Notes: generated from the sequence alone by a model not told the origin. A stretch of DNA of 43,970 nucleotides from an uncultured Alphaproteobacteria bacterium (GCA_902529795.1 CABZXY010000006.1:1-43970), one strand, 5' to 3'; shown: positions 28,667 to 39,407, counted from the stretch's first letter. Numbers and translations: made by a program.

Positions 28667-28695
28667 TAAAAATATTGATTAATTCAATATTTTTA
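28667..28695. promoter_or_regulatory. Candidate PerR/Fur-family operator upstream of perR-katG
   Basis: TAAAAATATTGA-TTAAT-TCAATATTTTTA: 12-bp perfect inverted repeat with 5-nt centre, 13 nt before the perR start. Confidence 0.65.
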
Positions 28696-28708
28696 ATAGC
28701 CTCTTTGG

Positions 28709-31299
<2,591 letters not shown>

Positions 31300-31310
31300 T
31301 ATAATGATTC

Positions 31311-31973
31311 ATGTTTAGTTATGGGAATATCCAACTCAAAGTTTGCGGCATCACGGATATTAGATCCCTTGAGATAATACAAAAATACTCTGTGAGCAAA
31401 GTTGGATTTGTTAGTGATAGCTTGTATGGTCCCAACACTTTACCAGTTCATGAAATTATAAAGCTAAAAAATAAATCTAATGAATTAAAACTTAATCCAA
31501 TTCTGCTTATTGGTAATTTAGAAATCACAGAAATAATTAAAGTGATTAAAAAGATAGGTATCAAAGAGGCATGTTTGGCAAATCAATACACTTACGAGGA
31601 AATACAACAATTAATAAAAAGTACAGACATTAAAATATCTATTTCTGTTAATTATAATAATCATAATTGTGATTTCTTTCAAAAAATTAAGAATGTGATT
31701 AGTAGTTTTTATTATGATTTAAACATTTACCACAAAGATAAAATCGAAAAAAAAGAACTATCCGAATGCATAACTAAAATAAATGAACTAAAACAATTTT
31801 CAAAACCTCTATACCTCGGGGGTGGCATTAATATTGAAAATATTAAAGAAGCAATTAAAACTCTTTCTCCTTATGGAGTAGATATATCAAGTGGATTGAA
31901 GAAATCAAATACTGTTGACGAAGAGAAACTTAAAAAAATCCTCGATAGTCTTGTGTTTGACGAGATTGTTTGA
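31311..31973 (+). CDS. Divergent phosphoribosylanthranilate isomerase (TrpF)-like protein
   Basis: LKVCGITDIRSLEII, VGFV, LGGGINIENIKEAIKTLSPYGVDISSGLKKSNTVDEEKLKKI fit TrpF. The usual QLHG segment is replaced by CLANQYTYEE. Confidence 0.75.
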   Translation: MFSYGNIQLKVCGITDIRSLEIIQKYSVSKVGFVSDSLYGPNTLPVHEIIKLKNKSNELKLNPILLIGNLEITEIIKVIKKIGIKEACLANQYTYEEIQQLIKSTDIKISISVNYNNHNCDFFQKIKNVISSFYYDLNIYHKDKIEKKELSECITKINELKQFSKPLYLGGGINIENIKEAIKTLSPYGVDISSGLKKSNTVDEEKLKKILDSLVFDEIV

Positions 31974-32472
31974 TAATAAAACGCTCGTTCAAATTACTTA
32001 AAAGTTTTTTGTAAGTTTTTTTGGTGTTTAGGTCAATAAATTGGGGGTTTAAATCAAGAATAGGTTTTAGTACAAAATCTCTTAAGTGGGCTGAAGTATG
32101 TGGAATTGTAATTACATGATTTTTTATCTTTAAATTTTCAAATTGTATAAGATCTAAATCAATTCTACGGGGACCGTTTTCAATAAATTTATTTTTCTTA
32201 ATTTTTTTTTCAATAAATTGCATTTTACTAAATAGTGAATTAAAAAATAAATTTGTATGAAACAAGATTGCGGCATTGTGAAAATACATTTGATCAGTTG
32301 GGCCAAAAGGTTTTGTGAAGTAAACTTTGCTAATCTTCTCAACATACCCAATTTTATTTAATAAAACTAAAGCCTGATTAAAGTTATTCTTCCAATTACC
32401 AATATTTGAACCTATTGCAATATAGGATTTATATTGAAATGCTGACTTTTTTAGCATTATACTTTTTTGCAA
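31930..32472 (-). CDS. folK: Hydroxymethyldihydropterin pyrophosphokinase
   Basis: YIAIGSNIGNWKNNFNQALVLL, TKPFGPTDQMYFHNAAILF, ENGPRRIDLDLIQFENL, IPHTSAHLRDFVLKPILDLNP. Confidence 0.93.
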   Translation of the reverse strand: MQKSIMLKKSAFQYKSYIAIGSNIGNWKNNFNQALVLLNKIGYVEKISKVYFTKPFGPTDQMYFHNAAILFHTNLFFNSLFSKMQFIEKKIKKNKFIENGPRRIDLDLIQFENLKIKNHVITIPHTSAHLRDFVLKPILDLNPQFIDLNTKKTYKKLLSNLNERFIIKQSRQTQDYRGFF

Positions 32473-32776
32473 TTACTATTTTATTAATCTCTAACAGCTG
32501 TATATCTATCGGGAATTTTTTAAGCAATGCTTTTTGGAGTTCTGTAATTAGTTTTTCGAGTGTTTTATATTTGGAGGAAGAGACAAAATCTGTAATTTCA
32601 CTTTTTAAATCTGAGTAACTTGTCACATTATCAATATCATCAAGATCTTGATTTTCGTCGAGGTTTATTTGACACTTAAGTGTTATCAATAATTCTTGTG
32701 GCTTTAGTCTTTCTTCATCGTAGACACCAATGATGCAGTGTACACTCATATCTTTTATTTCTATTAGAAACTTCAC
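32429..32776 (-). CDS. folB: Dihydroneopterin aldolase-like protein
   Basis: IEIKDMSVHCIIGVYDEERLKPQELLITLKC, DNVTSYSDLKSEITDFV, KTLEKLITELQKALLKKF; located between folP and folK. Confidence 0.88.
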   Translation of the reverse strand: MKFLIEIKDMSVHCIIGVYDEERLKPQELLITLKCQINLDENQDLDDIDNVTSYSDLKSEITDFVSSSKYKTLEKLITELQKALLKKFPIDIQLLEINKIVIAKKYNAKKVSISI

Positions 32777-33588
32777 CTATTCAATACCTTTAAAACTTTA
32801 ATCATTTGATTGGTCTCTTGGACATCATGAATTCTAAAAGTATTGACTCCTTGGGATAATGCATGAGCGACTGAAGCTAAGGAGCCACCTAATCTTTCAT
32901 CTGTCTTTGAGGGGTCAATAAAATTGATCCAGCTTTTTCTTGAGGAGCCCAACAAAATTTGAATATTATGATCGATATATTTTTTTAAGGATCTCATTAA
33001 ATGTAAATTTTGATTAAAAGTTTTACCAAAGCCTATACCGGGATCAAACCACACTTTCTTAGTGTCTATATTCAAATTAGCCAATATATTCAGTCTTTTT
33101 TTAATAAAATTATCAAATTCCTTAGTCATATTTTTACTAGGTTTGAGGTTTTTTTGCATATCTTCAGGAGTTCCTATTTTATGCATAAGGAAAAGACCTG
33201 ATTTATACTTTTTGGTAAGATAGAACAGATCATCGGAGCCACCATTAATATCATTAATAATATGCACACCTTTTTTTAAAGCATATTCTTGTGTTTCTAT
33301 CTTATAAGAGTCTAGTGAAACTAAATATTTGTCATAGTTTAAATAAGGTAAAATTTTTGAAAGTCTTTTGATTTCCTCTTGGTATGTAATGGGAATGCTA
33401 TTTGGTTTGGAACTCTCAGCACCTATATCGATGATTTGAGCTCCATTGTTTGTCATGAATTTAATATATTTCATGGCTGATGAGCGGGTAAAAGTTTTAC
33501 CTCCATCGCTAAATGAATCAGGTGTGAAATTACAAATACCTACCAAGAGGGGATTTTTAATTTGAAAAGAATGTTTATTAAATTTCAT
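32773..33588 (-). CDS. folP: Dihydropteroate synthase
   Basis: LLVGICNFTPDSFSDGG, GAQIIDIGAESSKPNS, HIINDINGG, VWFDPGIGFGKTFNQNLHLM, LLGSSRKSWI, FRIHDVQET. Confidence 0.95.
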   Translation of the reverse strand: MKFNKHSFQIKNPLLVGICNFTPDSFSDGGKTFTRSSAMKYIKFMTNNGAQIIDIGAESSKPNSIPITYQEEIKRLSKILPYLNYDKYLVSLDSYKIETQEYALKKGVHIINDINGGSDDLFYLTKKYKSGLFLMHKIGTPEDMQKNLKPSKNMTKEFDNFIKKRLNILANLNIDTKKVWFDPGIGFGKTFNQNLHLMRSLKKYIDHNIQILLGSSRKSWINFIDPSKTDERLGGSLASVAHALSQGVNTFRIHDVQETNQMIKVLKVLNR

Positions 33589-34357
33589 AATAATTTTTAT
33601 TTACCATGTCCTTATAGCCTTCTTTTAATTTGACAAACATTTTTGATGACTTTCTTTTCCATGCTCTATTAGGAATGGAATTGATAGAAATAACGCCCCT
33701 CCCTGATCCAATGGATATGATTTCTGAATATTCATTTAAATCTTCTAGAAGTATTTTTTTTTTATGAATTTTGAATTTTATTTCATCCTGAAGTAATTTA
33801 AGCGTATTGCCGTAATAATACCCCTCTTTAGGTATATAAAGTGTATTTGATTTTACAAATATTAAGTTTGTTACGGCTCCTTCAGTAATTTCATTATCTC
33901 TCGATAAGATTATTTCATTCTGAGTGTAATCAATTTTACTCATAAATTTTAATAGAGTTTTGTAGTATAAATTTTTATGTATAAAGTCTCTCCTTTTATA
34001 ATTCTTAATGAAACCAATTACACTGTCTTGTGTTCTTATTCTTTTTCTCAAAGAAATTGAAAGTGTTTTTCCATTACATGCAATTCTGAGTAAGTGATTA
34101 TAAGTTTTGATTTTTTTAATTTCATTACCAACTAATTTTTGAATTAAATTGGGGGTAATGGTGATCCCAAAGTTATACTCTTTGCATGATTTGTTGAAAG
34201 TTTTAAGATACGTTTGAAGACCGATAAAATTGGGATTTTTTCCGATTATTGGAATAGACGTAAATACTCCTCTTTGGCCCCAAAGTGGTTTGAATAAGCT
34301 TAATAAACTTAAGTTATTTTTTAAACTGTATGATTTTGCTAATAAATTGTTTGCCAT
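33578..34357 (-). CDS. pabC: Class IV aminotransferase, probable aminodeoxychorismate lyase
   Basis: KNLYYKTLLKFMSKIDYTQNEIILSRDNEITEGAVTNLIFVKSNTLYIPKEGYYYGNTLKLL fits fold-IV PLP enzymes; genomic context pabA-pabC-folP. Confidence 0.8.
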   Translation of the reverse strand: MANNLLAKSYSLKNNLSLLSLFKPLWGQRGVFTSIPIIGKNPNFIGLQTYLKTFNKSCKEYNFGITITPNLIQKLVGNEIKKIKTYNHLLRIACNGKTLSISLRKRIRTQDSVIGFIKNYKRRDFIHKNLYYKTLLKFMSKIDYTQNEIILSRDNEITEGAVTNLIFVKSNTLYIPKEGYYYGNTLKLLQDEIKFKIHKKKILLEDLNEYSEIISIGSGRGVISINSIPNRAWKRKSSKMFVKLKEGYKDMVNKNYYEI

Positions 34358-34880
34358 TTGGTGTCAAAAATGAGTCTGGATGGAATTGCAATCCACAAAT
34401 ATCATTGGTGTGGCTTTCCAAACACATAGCAACATTTGTCTCTTCACACCTCATTGTAATGTGCATTGTGGAAGAATGAAATGGCTCTTTTAGTTTTAAG
34501 GAGTGATATCTGCCCACTTGATACATGTGATTATTAGGAAATCTCAAACTTTTATTATTAGTTCGTATGTATGTTTGATAACCATGAAAAATTTTTTCCT
34601 GTTTAGATATAATTCCACCCTCTCCATTAGCAATTAGTTGAAAACCAAGGCAGATACCAATAATTTTTTTTTTAGTTTTATATTTCTCATATATTTCTAA
34701 GGATATTGGATAGTCAAGGGGCTTACCAGGACCAGGAGAAAAGATAATGATATCAGATTTTTTTACTGAACTTTCTTTAACGTCATAATAATTTTTTACA
34801 TTAAGTTTTCCAAAGCTAGATAATAAATGTGCTAGGTTGTAAGTAAAAGAGTCTTCATGATCTATTAATAATAATCTCAC
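34314..34880 (-). CDS. pabA: Aminodeoxychorismate/anthranilate synthase glutamine amidotransferase subunit
   Basis: LLLIDHEDSFTYNLAHLLSSFG, FSPGPGKPLDYP, GICLGFQLIANGEGG, GLQFHPDSFLTPNG. Confidence 0.9.
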   Translation of the reverse strand: MRLLLIDHEDSFTYNLAHLLSSFGKLNVKNYYDVKESSVKKSDIIIFSPGPGKPLDYPISLEIYEKYKTKKKIIGICLGFQLIANGEGGIISKQEKIFHGYQTYIRTNNKSLRFPNNHMYQVGRYHSLKLKEPFHSSTMHITMRCEETNVAMCLESHTNDICGLQFHPDSFLTPNGKQFISKIIQFKK

Positions 34881-36082
34881 TTTAAAAGGTCTAATAAGGA
34901 TTTAGCTTTGAGAAAGTTTTCATGATATTCATTTTTAGCAGTGCTATCTAAGATTACCCCGCTAGCAACAAAAACTTCATTATTATTATTGAAATTCAAG
35001 ATAGACCTAATAATGATATTAAAACTCATATCTTTTATAGATCGAAAGTATCCAAATGATCCAGTGTAAATTCGTCTTGGTTCTTTTTCCTCTTTATTAA
35101 GAAGTTTTAGTGTATTAATTTTAGGACACCCTATAACTGAACCACCTGGCATCATAGCTTTAACAATTTGAGATAACTTAACCTTTTCGTGAAGTGTACC
35201 AGAAATATCAGATACATTATGATAAATATACTGATACTTTTGAACAAATTTAAGTTTTTGAATTTTTACTGAACTAGGTTTTGTTATGCGACTCAAATCA
35301 TTTCTTTCTAAATCTACAATCATATTATGTTCTTTATCTTCTTTTTGATTATTCTCAAAAAATTGACGTGCCTTTTTTGTGGATTTAATTTTTTCTCTAC
35401 TAACTGTTCCTGCTATGGGAGATGTGACTATCTTATTGCCTTTAACTTTGAATAAATTTTCTGGAGAGCAACTAATAATATTAAATTCTCTTGTTCTTAC
35501 ACAAAAAGACTCAGGACTTAAATTTTTTTTCATTAATTCAAAAAACAATTTAGCAATATCCAAATCCTTCTTATTGGAATATTTCTGTGCAATTTTTATT
35601 TGATAAGTCTCTCCAGCTTTAATATTTTTTTTGAATTTATTAAATATTTTTTCATAATTTTCAACACTTGGGCTGACTTTAATTGTATTTTTACTTGTGG
35701 TTTTGGTATTTTTAGGTGGTTTTAAACTTTTTATTAAATCTAGTTTAGATTTAGTATAAATATTTATTTTTGAATCTATGACTATTTTAGTTTGAGGACG
35801 AAAAAATACTCCCTCGGGAAAAGCTTGTTTATCTTTATTAACTGTTAAATTTAGATTTTTACATAGCAATTCGTAGCCAAAAAAGCCAATATAACAATCG
35901 TATTTTTTCTTTGCTTTAAATTTATCTAACTTGTTTAGAAATTTATCTAAATTATTGATATCAAGTTTTATTTTTTCAATAAAATTAGTGTACAGTTCGA
36001 AATTATTTTTTTCTGAATTTCTATAAATGATTATGTCTTTGTCAGAGGCTAATAAAGATTTAAGAATAGCTGCATTATTCAT
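34877..36082 (-). CDS. pabB: Chorismate-utilising enzyme, aminodeoxychorismate synthase component I
   Basis: TSPIAGTVSRE, DLERNDLSRIT, MMPGGSVIGCPKINTLKLL, RRIYTGSFGYFRSIKDMSFNIIIRSI. Confidence 0.88.
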   Translation of the reverse strand: MNNAAILKSLLASDKDIIIYRNSEKNNFELYTNFIEKIKLDINNLDKFLNKLDKFKAKKKYDCYIGFFGYELLCKNLNLTVNKDKQAFPEGVFFRPQTKIVIDSKINIYTKSKLDLIKSLKPPKNTKTTSKNTIKVSPSVENYEKIFNKFKKNIKAGETYQIKIAQKYSNKKDLDIAKLFFELMKKNLSPESFCVRTREFNIISCSPENLFKVKGNKIVTSPIAGTVSREKIKSTKKARQFFENNQKEDKEHNMIVDLERNDLSRITKPSSVKIQKLKFVQKYQYIYHNVSDISGTLHEKVKLSQIVKAMMPGGSVIGCPKINTLKLLNKEEKEPRRIYTGSFGYFRSIKDMSFNIIIRSILNFNNNNEVFVASGVILDSTAKNEYHENFLKAKSLLDLLK

Positions 36083-36213
36083 GTCCCAATTCTAGTTATA
36101 TAGATTTTTTATTCAACTAATGCTCTTAATAAAAACTATTCTTATAATTTAAAAAACACGCTAACCTTTTGGGTGAGGTAGATCTATTTGAAGCGATCAA
36201 CCTAAATTATTTA

Positions 36214-37218
36214 TTATCCGTCGAAATTTATTTTATTTAAAATATTGATGACCGCTCTTCTATTTGAGGCAAGTTCCTCTAAATCCAATGAGTCAAACTT
36301 TACATTACCTGCTAAGCTTTGAACTCTATCAGAATAAGGGACGTCAGGACTCACTGGAAATTCATTATTGTCATTTGCATAAATTGATTGGGCTTTTAGA
36401 CCAGATAAGAAATTTACAAGTTTTTCAGCTAAGGCTCTATTATTCTCATTCAAAATCGCTATACCTGAAATATTAACATGAGTTCCTCTATTATCTTGAT
36501 TAGGAAAAACGATGGTCGCTTTTTCTAGCCACATTTTTTGATCATCATTATCTTGCATTTTAAAAAAGTAATAATGATTTCCTATACTGTAATCACAGAC
36601 ACCAGCATAAATTGCTTTAACCTGATCTCTATCATTTCCTTGAGGTTTTCTTGCTAAATTAGCTTTTAAAGATATTAGATAGGACTCAAGCCACTCCTCA
36701 CTATGATGAGCCATTAACGAGGCAAAAAGAGAAATATTGTAAGGGTGAAAACCAGATCTAACACAAATTTTTCCTTTATAGTCCTCTGAAGCTAAGTCTT
36801 CATAATTAATATTTTTCACTTCCAGCTCTTTGTTTACGTAAATAATTCTTGCTCTTTGAGTAAGACCGGCCCAATAATCACTCTGAAGATTTTCAGGCAC
36901 CATTGATAAAGGTTGCATTTTGATACTTGCATCAGCTTCTGTTATGTCAATTAAGCGAGAAATATCAGAAGATAAGAAGATATCTGCCACAGGTCTGTTT
37001 TTTTCTAAGATTATTTTTTGTACCAATCCCTTTTTTGAATAAATCCACTCAACTTTAATACCAGTATCTTTCTCAAATTCTTCTAAAAGAGGTTCGATCA
37101 GCAAGGGTTGTCTTTCAGAATAAATTTTTAATTCCTCAGATTGAAGGGAAGTATAAATTAGTGTGTATAAGAATGATAAAACAATAACCTTAAATAAAAT
37201 ATTCTTAATTTTTTTCAT
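36214..37218 (-). CDS. Iron(III) ABC transporter substrate-binding protein (FbpA/FutA-like)
   Basis: LKIYSERQPLLIEPLLEEFEKDTGIKVEWIYSKKGLVQKI, GICVRSGFHPYNISLFASLMAHHSEEWLESYLISLKANLARKPQGNDRDQVKAIYAGVCDYSIGNHYYF, NISGIAILN. Start placed at MKKIKN (37216-37218). Confidence 0.9.
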   Translation of the reverse strand: MKKIKNILFKVIVLSFLYTLIYTSLQSEELKIYSERQPLLIEPLLEEFEKDTGIKVEWIYSKKGLVQKIILEKNRPVADIFLSSDISRLIDITEADASIKMQPLSMVPENLQSDYWAGLTQRARIIYVNKELEVKNINYEDLASEDYKGKICVRSGFHPYNISLFASLMAHHSEEWLESYLISLKANLARKPQGNDRDQVKAIYAGVCDYSIGNHYYFFKMQDNDDQKMWLEKATIVFPNQDNRGTHVNISGIAILNENNRALAEKLVNFLSGLKAQSIYANDNNEFPVSPDVPYSDRVQSLAGNVKFDSLDLEELASNRRAVINILNKINFDG

Positions 37219-37298
37219 TTGTGTTTCCATAAGTACATTTTTTAGTTCAAAAAATAAATTTGGAAACAGTAAAAAAAATACCACCTATTTTATGAAGT

Positions 37299-37315
37299 TT
37301 TAGAAGTTTTCTGAA
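37299..37315. promoter_or_regulatory. ICE-like (iron control element) Irr-binding site candidate
   Basis: TTTAGAA-GTT-TTCTGAA, one mismatch to the ICE pattern TTTAGAA-N3-TTCTAAA, lying between irr and the iron-binding protein gene. Confidence 0.6.
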
Positions 37316-37336
37316 TTTAATTTCAGATTAAGGAAT

Positions 37337-37753
37337 CTACTTTTTTTTTAATGTAATAACCATCGAGTACTTTTCGAGCAAAGAAAGACAGGCTGGTAAA
37401 GGAAGATCTTTATGAATATGGTGATATTCACGGTAATCAAAGATTTCTTTTTTTTCTTGATCATAAACATGTACATGATCAGACGTGTCTGTATCATAAA
37501 AAGCTTGTTTGTCGGCAGTAATTTGTTTTAAGTAACCTTTGTCAACTAACGTACTCAAATTTTCATATAATGTGGTTAAAGAAAAATAGCTTCTATTTTC
37601 TTTAAGGACATCATTAATTTGATTGATTGAAAAATGTTTATTTGTTCCATCAAAAATAGATTTCAGTAATACAATCCTTTGTTTAGTTTGTCTCCAACCG
37701 CAGTTATTGAGAACATTATCTAACTCAGCTTTTGATGCATTTGAAAGGTTCAT
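37337..37753 (-). CDS. irr: Fur family regulator, Irr-like (iron response regulator)
   Basis: LNNCGWRQTKQRIVLLKSIF, FSLTTLYENLSTLVDKGYLKQITADKQAFYDTDTSDHVHVYDQEKKEIFDY; YDTDTSDH.H.Y matches the Irr pattern and the usual C-terminal CxxC Zn site is absent. Confidence 0.78.
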   Translation of the reverse strand: MNLSNASKAELDNVLNNCGWRQTKQRIVLLKSIFDGTNKHFSINQINDVLKENRSYFSLTTLYENLSTLVDKGYLKQITADKQAFYDTDTSDHVHVYDQEKKEIFDYREYHHIHKDLPLPACLSLLEKYSMVITLKKK

Positions 37754-37891
37754 TACTGTATAATTAGGTCAAAAATGATTGTTTTTCAATAAAAATAAGA
37801 TTTCAAGGGTAATGACAAAAGATCGCCATAAAGATGACTAAATGAAATCTATTACAAAAAACTCCTATTATCATTTAAGTTCAATATTTGG

Positions 37892-38041
37892 CTATTTTTT
37901 ACCAGTCTGACAAACAACTTTTTTCATCGAGTTCTGATAATAAATTAAATTTACTCGCTCTATAAAAGAAGTAGGATAGAAACGTTCTTCAATGATCTTT
38001 TTGTATTTTCTTTTACAAACTTTACTTTTTTTTTGAATCAT
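37892..38041 (-). CDS. Possible small basic protein, 49 aa
   Basis: Open frame MIQKKSKVCKRKYKKIIEERFYPTSFIERVNLIYYQNSMKKVVCQTGKK in an otherwise empty 508-bp gap; no clear Shine-Dalgarno. Confidence 0.35.
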   Translation of the reverse strand: MIQKKSKVCKRKYKKIIEERFYPTSFIERVNLIYYQNSMKKVVCQTGKK

Positions 38042-38221
38042 AGATGGATTAAAAAAAATTCTTATAAAATGTAAATTAGTTTTTTATAAGTTAATGATTT
38101 TCAATTATTACTAAAGTTTTTTGGAATGCTTATTAGAAAATGAAATTGTAAAAATACTTTATGACTAAGACCGCATTAATATTTCTAAAGGATTTATGGT
38201 TAATGGAGAAAATATCGCAAG

Positions 38222-38241
38222 GGAGATGACGATACATCTCC
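38222..38241 (-). terminator. Hairpin 3' of znuA (terminator candidate)
   Basis: GGAGATG-ACGATA-CATCTCC, 7-bp perfect stem 21 nt past the znuA stop. Confidence 0.55.
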
Positions 38242-38261
38242 ATAACCATAATATAAAAGTA

Positions 38262-39407
38262 TTATTTACCGCAATCTTTCAGGGAGTTTGCTATATCTAA
38301 AATTAGATTTTGATACATCTCTGGACCTTGTTCAATAAATGCCCCTAATGGATCCATTATACCTGTAGATATTTTCATATCAGCTGCAAGTGTTTCGATA
38401 ATTTTGGGGTTATATTGAGGTTCTGAAAATATACATTTTATATTTTCATCCTGAATAAGATCTTGAATAGCATCAATTTGTTTTGCTCCAGGTAATACAT
38501 CAGGGTTCAAAGTAAGAGCACCTGCTGAGGAAACCCCAAATCTATTTTCAAAATACTGATATGCATCATGAAAAACTATATAACTAGCATCTTTAGGAAT
38601 AGAACTATTAATTTCATTAATTAGATTGTTTAAAGATGCGATCGTTTTATTTGAGTTTTCTTCATATTGAGCTGCATTTTCTGGATCTATTTCTGATAAT
38701 TCATGTGCAATTTCTAAAACCATTTCAATCGCATTTGATGGGTCTAGCCAGATATGAGCATCAAACTCTCCATGATGATGTCCGTCATGATCATCGTGGC
38801 CTTCATGTTCATCTTCATGGCCATCATGATCGTCGTGACCATGATCATCGTGATCATCTTCTTTGTGACCGTCATGGTCATGATCATCGTGGCCTTCATG
38901 TTCATCTTCATGGCCATCATGATCGTCGTGACCATGATCATCGTGATCATCTTCTTTGTGACCGTCATGGTCATGATCATCGTGGCCTTCATGTTCGTCT
39001 TCATGGCCATCATGATCGTCGTGACCATGATCATCGTGATCATCAAAGATATTTTCTTCTCTAAATTTAAGTTTTTCAATAGAGCTTAGCTCCATAAAAG
39101 ATATCTTAGTTGCATTACCAGCAAGAGACTCCAAAGGTTTTTCCATAAATGCCTCTAGGTCCTCTCCAACCCAAAAAACTATATCTGCCTCTTCTAGCAT
39201 TTGAGCATGAGAAGGTTTTAAAACAAAAGTGTGAGGGTTACTTGTTCCTTCAATAATCAGTGATGGCTCCCCAACACCTTCCATTACACTAGAAATTAAT
39301 GAGTGCAAAGGTTTGATTGTTGTGACTACTTTTATGTCTGCTTTAGCAGAGAAACTTAATAAAAGGGGAGCAATTATGAAAATTATTGCCTTTTTTAAAA
39401 AATTCAT
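38262..39407 (-). CDS. znuA: Zinc ABC transporter substrate-binding protein with long His/Asp-rich repeat loop
   Basis: VVTTIKPLHSLISSVMEGVGEPSLIIEGTSNPHTFVLKPSHAQMLEEADIVFWVG, FDAHIWLDPSNA, YIVFHDAYQYFENRFG. Confidence 0.95.
   Translation of the reverse strand: MNFLKKAIIFIIAPLLLSFSAKADIKVVTTIKPLHSLISSVMEGVGEPSLIIEGTSNPHTFVLKPSHAQMLEEADIVFWVGEDLEAFMEKPLESLAGNATKISFMELSSIEKLKFREENIFDDHDDHGHDDHDGHEDEHEGHDDHDHDGHKEDDHDDHGHDDHDGHEDEHEGHDDHDHDGHKEDDHDDHGHDDHDGHEDEHEGHDDHDGHHHGEFDAHIWLDPSNAIEMVLEIAHELSEIDPENAAQYEENSNKTIASLNNLINEINSSIPKDASYIVFHDAYQYFENRFGVSSAGALTLNPDVLPGAKQIDAIQDLIQDENIKCIFSEPQYNPKIIETLAADMKISTGIMDPLGAFIEQGPEMYQNLILDIANSLKDCGK
38784..39062. repeat. Tandem repeat, 93-bp period (31 aa), about three copies within znuA
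   Basis: The string GGCCTTCATGTTC recurs at 38798, 38891 and 38984, exactly 93 bp apart; it encodes HDDHDGHEDEHEGHDDHDHDGHKE-type units. Outer edges approximate. Confidence 0.92.

Noticed and set aside
36083-36213. Tetrahydrofolate riboswitch upstream of pabB
   Set aside because: I looked on the minus strand for THF-riboswitch-like paired elements and found no convincing match; only a weak GGTaGATC/GATCaACC stem that is more likely a 3' hairpin of the iron-binding protein gene.
38784-39062. CRISPR-like repeats
   Set aside because: The repeats are directly contiguous without unique spacers and encode a metal-binding protein loop in frame; no cas genes nearby.
38636-39089. Plus-strand and other-frame ORFs (142 aa, 111 aa) rich in His/Arg or Met/Ile across the znuA repeat
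   Set aside because: Antisense or shifted reading frames of the 93-bp tandem repeat stay open because of its codon pattern; znuA is clearly the coding frame.
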